The notes under the pieces are model-generated. The model worked only from the letters and a program-made list of their open reading frames with translations. It did no database searches and was not told the origin of the DNA. The translations under genes and the position numbers were made by a program. A DNA stretch of 6,040 bases from an uncultured Paenibacillaceae bacterium. Lineage in GTDB: Bacteria; Bacillota; Bacilli; Aneurinibacillales; Aneurinibacillaceae. Within the stretch, counting starts at the first letter, position 1. Every line of letters starts with the position of its first letter. The stretch is from positions 1 through 6,040 of the forward strand of contig CALNBV010000166.1 of assembly GCA_937874515.1 (NCBI GenBank). The letters are read 5' to 3'. Shown here piece after piece: positions 1 through 5,357 of this stretch.

Positions 1-1063
1 AAACAATATAAGCCCCACCGGTTCCGAGGGCGATTCCCACAGACCCTCCAAGAAGAGTCAGGGACATGGACTCAATAAGAAATTGAACCAAAATATTTTT
101 ACGGGTGGCGCCAAGAGCTTTACGAATGCCAATTTCCCGGGTTCGTTCCGTAACAGAAACCAGCATAATATTCATAACCCCGATGCCACCAACCAGGAGA
201 GAAATACCGGCGATCCCAGCAATAATAGCAGTAGTAATGCGAGTCACCGATGAAATGGATTCCTGAATTTGTTTGAAATTCATCACTTCATAACGACCAT
301 CGGTGAATTCACTTTTCCCATTCAGCAAATTTGCCGCTTTTTCTCCCGCTAATTCAATCTTGTCCCCATCCTTCGCTTTAATCGTCAAGGATTGGATTTC
401 TAACTTGCCATACATCATGGGCCACAGGGAAATAGGCACAATGGTTTCCTCCATGCTGCCAAAATTAAACATCCCGCCGCCACCGCTATCTTTAAACACC
501 CCCACCACTTTAAAAGGGGTATTCTTTACTTCAATCATTTCCCCAATGGGACTTTCTCCACCAAAAAGCTGATTTCTGGTTTCCTCGCTAATAATCGCTA
601 CCTTTCGTGCCCCATCCATATCTGTTGCCGTTAAATTCCGCCCTTCCAATATTGTTAAAGGACGAATATCCAGAAAACCATGGGTAACCCCTGTTAATTG
701 ACCCTGGGTATTTTTATCCCGAAAAAACATAGGTTGAAAATCAGAATTGGAATAAATCACCCGGCTAATTTCCGGAATTCTCTCTAATTCATAAATGTCC
801 CGTTCCTTAAAGCGGGGTTCAGAAAAGACCGCAGGATCTACATTCATGATTAAGTCTTCATTTATTTGATAATGGATGTCAATGGTGTTGTTCCCTTTGC
901 CAACAAACTGGGATTTTAATGCTGCTTCTCCTCCCTGGCCAATGGCAACCACCGTAATAACGGAACCTACCCCAATCATAATGCCAATCATCGTTAAAAG
1001 AGAACGGAGTTTATGGGCCCAAATCGAACTAAAAGCCATTTTCATGCTTTCTAATAGGTTCAT
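1..1063 (-). CDS. yknZ: MacB/FtsX-type ABC transporter permease, YknZ-like (3' end beyond window)
   Basis: Integral membrane permease of a tripartite-style ABC efflux system, expected to dimerise and couple to the ATPase encoded just upstream. The frame is open from the ATG at 1063 to the window edge, giving 354 residues. Relatives are about 390-400 long, so roughly the last 40, with the final helix, are missing. Visible order: cytoplasmic start, TM1 about 20-42 (LRSLLTMIGIMIGVGSV), a large extracytoplasmic MacB_PCD-type domain about 45-270 with a Gly-rich loop SGGGGMF at 193-199, TM2 about 275-300, then the FtsX-family hallmark GGIGVMNIMLVSVTERTREI (292-311) running into GIRKALGA, and part of TM3. 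The start overlaps the ATPase stop as ATGA, with GGAGG at 1072-1076, 8 nt upstream. The family call is secure. The YknZ assignment rests on the neighbours; the substrate is unknown, and in B. subtilis the system protects against SDP toxin. Confidence 0.93.
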   Translation of the reverse strand, partial: MNLLESMKMAFSSIWAHKLRSLLTMIGIMIGVGSVITVVAIGQGGEAALKSQFVGKGNNTIDIHYQINEDLIMNVDPAVFSEPRFKERDIYELERIPEISRVIYSNSDFQPMFFRDKNTQGQLTGVTHGFLDIRPLTILEGRNLTATDMDGARKVAIISEETRNQLFGGESPIGEMIEVKNTPFKVVGVFKDSGGGGMFNFGSMEETIVPISLWPMMYGKLEIQSLTIKAKDGDKIELAGEKAANLLNGKSEFTDGRYEVMNFKQIQESISSVTRITTAIIAGIAGISLLVGGIGVMNIMLVSVTERTREIGIRKALGATRKNILVQFLIESMSLTLLGGSVGIALGTGGAYIV

Positions 1064-1737
1064 ACCGCCTGCCTCCGATCCTCGAGAATTTTTCCATCTC
1101 GAATGATAATGAGGCGCCGGGCATATTCTGCTATTTCCGCTTCATGGGTAACCAATATAATGGTCGTCCCCTCATTGTTTAATTGGCGAAAAAGATCCAT
1201 GATTTGCTCCCCAGATTTCGTATCAAGGGCGCCTGTTGGTTCATCAGCAAGAATCAGTTTCGGCTCATTAATCATAGCCCTGGCAATGGCCACCCGCTGC
1301 TTTTGTCCCCCGGATAACTGATTGGGCAAATGGGACACCCGGTCCCCCAAACCGACTTTCTCCAGGGCTGCCTGGGCCCGCTTTAACCGCTCTCCTTTGC
1401 CCACCCCGGCATAAATCAAAGGCAATTCCACATTTTGCAATGCACTCAGGCGGGGCAAAAGTTGAAACTGTTGAAAAACAAAGCCCACAGATTGATTGCG
1501 CAACTGGGCCAATTGATTATCATTCACCTGGGAAACGTCTTCACCATCAAAAAAATACTCCCCTGTAGAGGGCCTGTCCAAAAAACCAATGATATTCATC
1601 AGGGTGGATTTACCAGAGCCAGAGGGACCCATGATTGCCATGAAATCTCCCGACTCCACAGTCAAGTTCACATCATATAACACAGGGATTTCCACATGCC
1701 CCTCATACACTTTTTCTACATTATGCAATTGGATCAT
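1060..1737 (-). CDS. yknY: ABC transporter ATP-binding protein, MacB/LolD/YknY type
   Basis: Cytoplasmic nucleotide-binding subunit that would hydrolyse ATP to drive the adjacent permease. All motifs are intact in 225 residues, the normal length for a stand-alone LolD/YknY subunit: Walker A GPSGSGKST at 37-45, Q-loop in FVFQQFQLLP around 87-95, signature LSGGQ at 141-145, Walker B LILADE at 161-166 with the catalytic Glu, D-loop GALD at 169-172, and switch His198 in LVTHE. The FVFQQFQLLP and ADEPTGALDTKSG wording is typical of the MacB/LolD/FtsE branch rather than importers. The ATG at 1737 overlaps the stop of the membrane-fusion gene as ATGA. No strong ribosome binding site precedes it (GGGTGTG at best), so translation is probably coupled. 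Its own stop overlaps the permease start in the same way, which places it in the middle of a three-gene operon. The family is certain; the yknY symbol is inferred from the four-gene context. Confidence 0.96.
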   Translation of the reverse strand: MIQLHNVEKVYEGHVEIPVLYDVNLTVESGDFMAIMGPSGSGKSTLMNIIGFLDRPSTGEYFFDGEDVSQVNDNQLAQLRNQSVGFVFQQFQLLPRLSALQNVELPLIYAGVGKGERLKRAQAALEKVGLGDRVSHLPNQLSGGQKQRVAIARAMINEPKLILADEPTGALDTKSGEQIMDLFRQLNNEGTTIILVTHEAEIAEYARRLIIIRDGKILEDRRQAV

Positions 1738-2945
1738 GGATTCACACCCAGTCCCGGGATCCCTTCTTCCGGCGGACTAGCTAAAACCTGATCTCCTTCT
1801 TTCACCCCGGACACAATTTCTTTATAGGTATCATTGGAGATCCCTGTTTTCACTTCCCGTTTCTCCTGAGCTGTACCATTAACAACCCATACATATTCCT
1901 TGCCATCTATTTTCCGGATGGCCTCAAAAGGAAGAACCAGGGTGGTTTTTGCAGTGGTTTCAATTTCAATGTTTACATGGAAACCCACTACTAGATCCGC
2001 GCTATTGTCCAGGGTCACAGAATAAGGATAGGAAGTAATATTCTCCTGTCCCCCACCTGCACCTCCACCCATCATGGCTGCAGCAGGTGATGATTCAGGA
2101 GTCTGGTTCACCTTTTCAATTTTCCCTTTCCATTCCCGGCCTGGATATACCTTCGCCTTCACATTCACAGTCTGTCCTGGCGCAATACGCACCAAATCAT
2201 ATTCAGTAACTGAACCCTCAATTTTAAAAGGGGAGGAAGATACAATGCGAACCACAACTTGTGATGACCCATCTTTTAAACTAGCTACTTTGTTAACTTC
2301 AGTCACCGTTCCAGAAATGGTACTTTGAATAGACAAGTCTCCCATTCTCTTTTGTACATTTTGTTTGCGTAATTGGGTATCTTTTCTATCAAATTCAGCA
2401 GCTTTCATTTCTGCTAGAATGGCTTGTCTCTCTTTATTCAACATCTCAACAGCTTCTTTTTGCGCTTGCTGTTGTGCTTGCTGTTGTGCTTGCTGTTGTG
2501 CTTCAGTTTGTTCTCCTTGTGATTTTACCTTTTTGGCTTTTGCTGCATTCAGTTTTTGATCCACATCAGATAAACGCTTCTTCAGCTCATTTTGTTGATA
2601 ATTAGCCCGTTGTTCTGCATTTTGTATGGCACTAAGCTCAGATTCCAATTCCGGACTTTTATATTTAAATAAGGTGGAACCTTGTGAAACCTTTTGTCCC
2701 ACAGATACGTAAATACTGGATATGGTTCCTTTGGTTGGGTCTATTGTAAAAACTTCTTCATTTGCTGCAACAACAACACCGGATGCAATAATAGAATCAC
2801 TAATGGTTTTTCTCTCTACTTTAATCGTGTTCGTTTCTTTCACCTGAGACACTGCACTTTGGTCCCTGGTAAGGGCGAAAACATTCACACCTGCTAGAAC
2901 AACTACACCTGCTACAATGCTTACGATAACCCATTTCTTTTTCAT
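1734..2945 (-). CDS. yknX: HlyD/MacA-family membrane-fusion (periplasmic-adaptor-like) protein, YknX-like
   Basis: Accessory subunit of the YknXYZ-type exporter, anchored in the membrane with its bulk outside. The chosen start MKKKWVIVSI gives 403 residues and has GGAGGAG 4 nt upstream; an in-frame ATG at 3011 would add 22 residues but lies upstream of the promoter candidate. Layout: single anchor about 5-25 without a lipobox cysteine; first half of a biotinyl-lipoyl-like domain about 56-100 (ISSIYVSVGQKVSQGS); coiled-coil hairpin about 100-204, rich in Gln, Lys and Glu and interrupted by (AQQQ)3 at 149-160; second lipoyl half about 205-232; beta-barrel about 238-330, carrying a PAAAMMGGGAGGGQ loop at 287-300; membrane-proximal domain about 331-390. 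It is first gene of the operon and overlaps yknY by ATGA. The hairpin is short, as expected for Gram-positive adaptors with no TolC partner. Family call firm; the yknX symbol rests on context. Confidence 0.93.
   Translation of the reverse strand: MKKKWVIVSIVAGVVVLAGVNVFALTRDQSAVSQVKETNTIKVERKTISDSIIASGVVVAANEEVFTIDPTKGTISSIYVSVGQKVSQGSTLFKYKSPELESELSAIQNAEQRANYQQNELKKRLSDVDQKLNAAKAKKVKSQGEQTEAQQQAQQQAQQQAQKEAVEMLNKERQAILAEMKAAEFDRKDTQLRKQNVQKRMGDLSIQSTISGTVTEVNKVASLKDGSSQVVVRIVSSSPFKIEGSVTEYDLVRIAPGQTVNVKAKVYPGREWKGKIEKVNQTPESSPAAAMMGGGAGGGQENITSYPYSVTLDNSADLVVGFHVNIEIETTAKTTLVLPFEAIRKIDGKEYVWVVNGTAQEKREVKTGISNDTYKEIVSGVKEGDQVLASPPEEGIPGLGVNP
2464..2499 (-). repeat. Three perfect 12-bp tandem repeats inside yknX, encoding (AQQQ)n
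   Basis: On the plus strand the unit GCTTGCTGTTGT occurs three times back to back, followed by four more matching bases (2500-2503). Read on the minus strand it encodes Ala-Gln-Gln-Gln repeats at residues 149-160, around the tip of the predicted coiled-coil hairpin. The unit is a multiple of three, so copy-number change would lengthen the hairpin without breaking the frame. Confidence 0.9.
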
Positions 2946-2970
2946 GTCTCTCCTCCATGTAAATACTACC

Positions 2971-2999
2971 TTTCCATGAATTATATGGCATGTTATGAT
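2971..2999 (+). promoter_or_regulatory. SigA-type extended -10 promoter candidate for the yknW-like gene
   Basis: TTTCCA (2971-2976, 4 of 6) is followed after 17 nt by TATGAT (2994-2999, 5 of 6), with TGT directly before it forming an extended -10 (TGTTATGAT). Transcription would start near 3006, leaving a leader of about 50 nt before the TTG start at 3058. It overlaps the minus-strand promoter, so both could hardly be occupied by polymerase at once. Confidence 0.55.
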
Positions 3000-3008
3000 A
3001 GATAACAA
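2980..3008 (-). promoter_or_regulatory. SigA-type promoter candidate for the yknXYZ-like operon
   Basis: On the minus strand TTGTTA (3008-3003, 4 of 6 to consensus) is followed after exactly 17 nt by a perfect TATAAT (2985-2980). Transcription would begin near 2973 and give a leader of about 28 nt containing the GGAGGAG site before the ATG at 2945. The position, spacing and perfect -10 make this the best candidate in the gap. No SigW-type TGAAAC/CGTA pair was seen. Confidence 0.7.
2991..3007. promoter_or_regulatory. Candidate operator: 17-bp inverted repeat over both divergent promoters
   Basis: TGTTAT, a 5-nt spacer GATAG, then ATAACA form a perfect 6-bp dyad centred at 2999. It contains the whole plus-strand -10 element and five bases of the minus-strand -35 element, so a dimeric regulator bound here could control both promoters. 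No regulator gene lies in the window, and the binding protein is unknown. The dyad itself is directly visible; its role as an operator is inferred from position. Confidence 0.45.
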
Positions 3009-3043
3009 CAAAATCTCGCAATTTTAAACAAAATTTACATTAT

Positions 3044-3050
3044 AGGAGGT
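3044..3050 (+). promoter_or_regulatory. Ribosome binding site fixing the TTG start of the yknW-like gene
   Basis: AGGAGGT lies 7 nt before the TTG at 3058, an optimal match and spacing. The next ATG in frame, at 3118, has no comparable site. The last bases of the site also fall in a 10-bp palindrome AGGTTAACCT (3047-3056), which may be chance. Confidence 0.85.
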
Positions 3051-3057
3051 TAACCTA

Positions 3058-3771
3058 TTGCAAACAGCAAAAAACATTGAACCAACAGACCAACCAGAAT
3101 TACAGCCTGTCCATCCCATGAAATTATGGCAGGGAATTTTCAAACCAACATCCCATTTTTCCACGTTACGAGATGCGGAACAGGTAAAAGGACTTATTTG
3201 GAGAGTGCTTCTCATTAGTTTGCTGGCTGGAATTTTCACAGGGATTACAACCTACTTGACCATGGAATTGAACATTATTCCAAATCAAAAGGCTATACCT
3301 GGAATGGATACGGCAATCATGCAAAATATCGTTGCGATTTCCGCTGGTGTGGGGGGACTCTTTACACTCCCTGTTTATATGTTGATTGCTGCTGCCATCT
3401 ATACCATTATTTTTCGTGATATTCCCTTTGGAAAACAATTTGCAATCCAGGCTTACGCATCATTCATCAGTCTCATTAACATAGCAATCGCTGTCCCTTC
3501 CCTGTATCTGGCTAAAACCGTCACACCTTTTTTCAGTCTAGGAATCATTGGGGAAGCATTACATGCCGGACCTTTTTTACAAGCATTATTAAGTACAATC
3601 ACTGTATTTTTTATCTGGCAATTGATCTTTACAATTATCGCCATAAAACAAACGACTACTAAGTCTTCTAAATATGTGGTGTCATGGATCCTTATTTTAA
3701 ATGTAATCTATTTATTCATTAGCGCTGCCATTTTCAACTTTAGTACAGCTGTTTCGAATTTAAGTATTTAA
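3058..3771 (+). CDS. yknW: Yip1-family membrane protein, YknW-like
   Basis: A 237-residue polytopic membrane protein, close to the usual 230 or so for YknW. A hydrophilic N-terminus (1-20) leads into MKLWQGIFKPTSHFSTLRD (21-39), the W-x-G-x-F-x-P-x-x-x-F pattern with which Yip1-domain proteins often begin. Five hydrophobic helices follow at about 46-66, 95-119, 128-152, 174-196 and 207-228, as expected for the Yip1 fold. It begins at TTG, supported by AGGAGGT 7 nt upstream. It is divergent from the yknXYZ-like operon across 112 bp. In B. subtilis YknW interacts with the permease and promotes assembly of YknXYZ; the same role is inferred here from fold plus neighbourhood, since Yip1 proteins are too diverse for sequence alone to settle it. 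The stop codon's last base opens a strong terminator stem. Confidence 0.85.
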   Translation: MQTAKNIEPTDQPELQPVHPMKLWQGIFKPTSHFSTLRDAEQVKGLIWRVLLISLLAGIFTGITTYLTMELNIIPNQKAIPGMDTAIMQNIVAISAGVGGLFTLPVYMLIAAAIYTIIFRDIPFGKQFAIQAYASFISLINIAIAVPSLYLAKTVTPFFSLGIIGEALHAGPFLQALLSTITVFFIWQLIFTIIAIKQTTTKSSKYVVSWILILNVIYLFISAAIFNFSTAVSNLSI

Positions 3772-3815
3772 TATAGAAGGCCCTGTTTCCATGGGAGAAA
3801 CAGGGCCTTCTATAT
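3771..3815. terminator. Bidirectional intrinsic terminator between convergent yknW and comFC
   Basis: ATATAGAAGGCCCTGTTTC (3771-3789) is perfectly repeated in inverse at 3797-3815, giving a 19-bp stem with a 7-nt loop CATGGGA. The stem begins with the final A of the yknW stop codon and ends 23 bp before the comFC stop. Neither side has a classic long U-run; the A/T-only foot of the stem would supply weak pairing. Placement between two convergent genes supports termination in both directions. Confidence 0.85.
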
Positions 3816-3838
3816 GATCCAGGATTTGTTATAGCCGT

Positions 3839-4615
3839 TCACCGTGAAACCGTTAACCCGTACACTTTCGCATTAGGAAGCCCCCGGCGGATGACTCTTG
3901 CCGCTTCATTTAAAGTTGCCCCTGTTGTATAAATATCATCTACAAGCAAAATTCCTATGGATTCCGTTGTTACACTGGTAGCTACTTCAAGGCCTGGTTT
4001 ATACCGGAATGCGCCTCGCAAAGCCCGTAAACGTTCTTCCCTTCCCTGTTTACTCTGCTTATCAGTCGCTTTAACCCGTATTAATAAATCCGCCATGGGA
4101 ATCCCTGTTTTTTCGCTTAACTCTTCCGCCAATTCTTTTGACTGATTAAAAGAACGTTCAAACAATCTTTCTTCATGCATAGGAACAAAAGTTAAAAGGT
4201 GAATAGGGTGTTTAGATATAGACTTGGGCAAATCATAATACTTTTTCCAACCCTGATACAAAACAGCGCCTAATAGCTTGCCAACTTTCCGATCCCCTTG
4301 ATATTTATAGCGGTACAATAATTGCTTCATTCCTTCATTGTAATGTGTGGCACTTCTGGAAAAAACAAAATGCCGTTCAGATCGATAACCACAATCACCG
4401 CAAAGACTCTTGTCATTTTCTTCTCTTCCACATACCTTACATACATGTTCCCCAATCCAATGTATATCAGATTGACACGATTCACAAAGAAGGGTTCCTA
4501 GCTTCTCTGTGGGAAATCTTATCGGCTTACCACATAGCTGACAAGACTCCTTTTCTGGATATACCATATGAACCATGGCTTTACCGACACCGCGTAGCCA
4601 TTCCCTGGTTAACAA
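3839..4615 (-). CDS. comFC: ComF family protein (ComFC-like phosphoribosyltransferase-fold competence protein)
   Basis: Cytoplasmic protein of the ComFC/GntX family, needed for DNA uptake or later single-strand handling in competent bacteria. 258 residues. The N-terminal part carries four CxxC pairs (C25/C28, C44/C47, C59/C62, C72/C75), arranged like a zinc-binding module. The conserved VPMHEERLFERSFNQSKELA (144-163) and the PRPP-binding loop ILLVDDIYTTGAT (222-234) with Asp226/Asp227 are intact. The start is TTG: an in-frame TAA lies five codons upstream, GGGGGAGGAG sits just before it, and the first in-frame ATG (codon 14) has no ribosome binding site. The comFA helicase gene that often precedes comFC is absent; the next gene upstream is about 365 bp away and unrelated. 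The protein looks intact. Whether this organism is transformable cannot be told. Confidence 0.94.
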   Translation of the reverse strand: MLTREWLRGVGKAMVHMVYPEKESCQLCGKPIRFPTEKLGTLLCESCQSDIHWIGEHVCKVCGREENDKSLCGDCGYRSERHFVFSRSATHYNEGMKQLLYRYKYQGDRKVGKLLGAVLYQGWKKYYDLPKSISKHPIHLLTFVPMHEERLFERSFNQSKELAEELSEKTGIPMADLLIRVKATDKQSKQGREERLRALRGAFRYKPGLEVATSVTTESIGILLVDDIYTTGATLNEAARVIRRGLPNAKVYGLTVSR

Positions 4616-4617
4616 AT

Positions 4618-4627
4618 CTCCTCCCCC
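4618..4627 (-). promoter_or_regulatory. Ribosome binding site deciding the TTG start of comFC
   Basis: On the minus strand GGGGGAGGAG precedes the TTG at 4615. The GGAGG core (4624-4620) is 4 nt from the start, somewhat close, while the G5 part sits 7 nt away. No other start codon falls between this site and the in-frame stop upstream. Confidence 0.65.
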
Positions 4628-4702
4628 TTAAGCCCTATTTCCACTCCATATTAGTTCTCTTACTTTTTTCAAGATTTCCTCCTCCCTTTCCTATGTATCC
4701 TT

Positions 4703-4731
4703 TTTATAGTTCATGTCTATTCAGTGACCAA
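4703..4731 (-). promoter_or_regulatory. Weak SigA-type promoter candidate for comFC
   Basis: On the minus strand TTGGTC (4731-4726, 3 of 6) and TATAAA (4708-4703, 5 of 6) are 17 nt apart, which would give a leader of about 80 nt. An alternative, TTGAAA (4672-4667, 5 of 6) with TATGGA (4650-4645, 3 of 6) at 16 nt, lies nearer the gene. Neither is strong, and no ComK box (paired AAAA-N5-TTTT) was seen. Confidence 0.3.
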
Positions 4732-4969
4732 TTTTTTACTTTTTTATGAAGTGTATATGTGGCTATCCCCCCACTGCTTCTTATAATCTCTATCCCCTTC
4801 ACTCAGACTAAGCTCGTAAGGGCTGCCCGTCCATTCCTAGCAACTTTGTTATTAATTTATAGTCCAATTAACTCATTTGACATCTTATAAAAACATAGGG
4901 AAGAACACTCATCTTAGCTATGAAAATTGTCCAAAATAAGGCGTTACCTAGGACGACCGAATGACAGGC

Positions 4970-4990
4970 AAAAGGGACCTTACCGGTCCC
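4970..4990 (-). terminator. Short terminator-like hairpin at the 3' end of the small membrane-protein gene
   Basis: On the minus strand GGGACC (4990-4985), a 5-nt loop GGTAA that includes the stop codon, and GGTCCC (4979-4974) form a 6-bp GC-rich stem followed directly by TTTT (4973-4970). The stem is short, the U-run is only four, and the hairpin overlaps the last codons, so termination is likely but may be incomplete. Confidence 0.5.
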
Positions 4991-5357
4991 CCCCTTTTAA
5001 ATCTACTTTATAGTCAATCTTATCAAGTTCCTCTTGAATTAACCCCGGATAATCCCGCCGAAATAGGCGCAGAATACTCAACGTCTCATCCTCTGAACCT
5101 TGATCTTTAGGGCATACCTTAATGGGCACCCCTTTTATTTTTGAATAAGAAATTAAATGGCGCAGTACATATTCCAGTTGTTCACCGGAATTTGCAAGGA
5201 TTAATTCAATTCGTAAAGGCTGATCCCCTTCTTTTGTGTTTTTCTCAATAGAAGAAGAGTTATTAAAATGATAAGCCCATTTTCTCAACTTGTTTAATAC
5301 AAAGGCAAATATAAAATAGAGGGCTACTGTATTTAAAAAAATAATAAGGGTATCCAT
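4980..5357 (-). CDS. Small single-pass membrane protein with a glycosyltransferase-2-like segment, function unknown
   Basis: Not a recognised named gene. It encodes 125 residues. A hydrophobic anchor at about 4-22 (LIIFLNTVALYFIFAFVLN) is followed by basic residues (KLRKW), which predicts the remainder is cytoplasmic. After a polar linker (32-47), residues 49-100 read like the start of a GT-A fold: a beta strand RIELILANSGEQ, a helix LEYVLRHLISYSK, a strand VPIKVCPKD, then DQGSEDETLSILRLF (85-99), which mirrors the DDGSxDxT loop of family-2 glycosyltransferases. It stops far short of a full catalytic domain of 200 or more residues, so enzymatic activity is doubtful. The ATG at 5357 has GGGGAGGGG about 5 nt upstream, and codon use resembles the neighbours, so it looks like a real gene rather than a recent truncation. 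It is divergent from the gerA-type gene by 131 bp; a sporulation link is only a guess. Confidence 0.72.
   Translation of the reverse strand: MDTLIIFLNTVALYFIFAFVLNKLRKWAYHFNNSSSIEKNTKEGDQPLRIELILANSGEQLEYVLRHLISYSKIKGVPIKVCPKDQGSEDETLSILRLFRRDYPGLIQEELDKIDYKVDLKGGDR

Larger units (their letters stand above)
4616..4979. other. 364-bp intergenic stretch without a supported gene
   Basis: Neither strand shows a convincing coding frame with a ribosome binding site. The part nearest comFC (4616-4740) is pyrimidine-rich on the plus strand and holds the comFC leader and promoter candidates. The rest (4741-4970) includes an imperfect hairpin with GAAG (4748-4751) facing CTTC (4777-4780) and GTGG (4759-4762) facing CCAC (4771-4774), and a compact GGGCTGCCC dyad near 4830. 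This part gives a weak impression of the non-coding end of a decayed insertion sequence, but no transposase fragment, terminal repeats or target duplication could be found, so it is left unassigned. Confidence 0.6.

Noticed and set aside
303..1106. Plus-strand open frames opposite the permease gene (303-572, 876-1106)
   Set aside because: They are antisense to a clear MacB-type coding frame, have no ribosome sites, and their products look like translated antisense (Pro/Ser/Ile-rich).
2464..2503. Possible CRISPR-like repeat array
   Set aside because: Units are 12 bp with no spacers and lie in frame within a coding sequence: a simple tandem repeat.
2946..3011. Extended start for the membrane-fusion protein at an ATG at 3011, adding 22 residues
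   Set aside because: That ATG lies upstream of the best -10 element and has no ribosome binding site, and the added residues are not signal-like. The internal ATG at 2945 has GGAGGAG directly before it and begins with a typical MKKK-plus-hydrophobic anchor.
3038..3043. A second perfect TATAAT on the minus strand, near the yknW ribosome site
   Set aside because: At 15-17 nt upstream only poor -35 matches exist, inside the yknW coding start, and the pair at 2980-3008 is better placed.
2946..3057. SigW-type promoter expected from B. subtilis yknWXYZ
   Set aside because: No TGAAAC-like box with a CGT-type -10 at the right spacing was found on either strand.
3166..3644. Minus-strand open frames inside the yknW-like gene
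   Set aside because: They are shadows of a five-helix membrane protein frame that has a strong ribosome site and a terminator.
4345..4749. Plus-strand open frame of 134 codons covering the comFC 5' end and leader
   Set aside because: Its first two thirds are antisense to the zinc-module part of comFC, it has no ribosome site, and its composition (Phe/Pro/Leu-rich) reflects the pyrimidine-rich leader.
4741..4979. Riboswitch or T-box leader in the comFC upstream region
   Set aside because: No T-box sequence (AGGGTGGNACCGCG) or other aptamer core that I could recognise, and neither comFC nor the small membrane protein would be an expected target.
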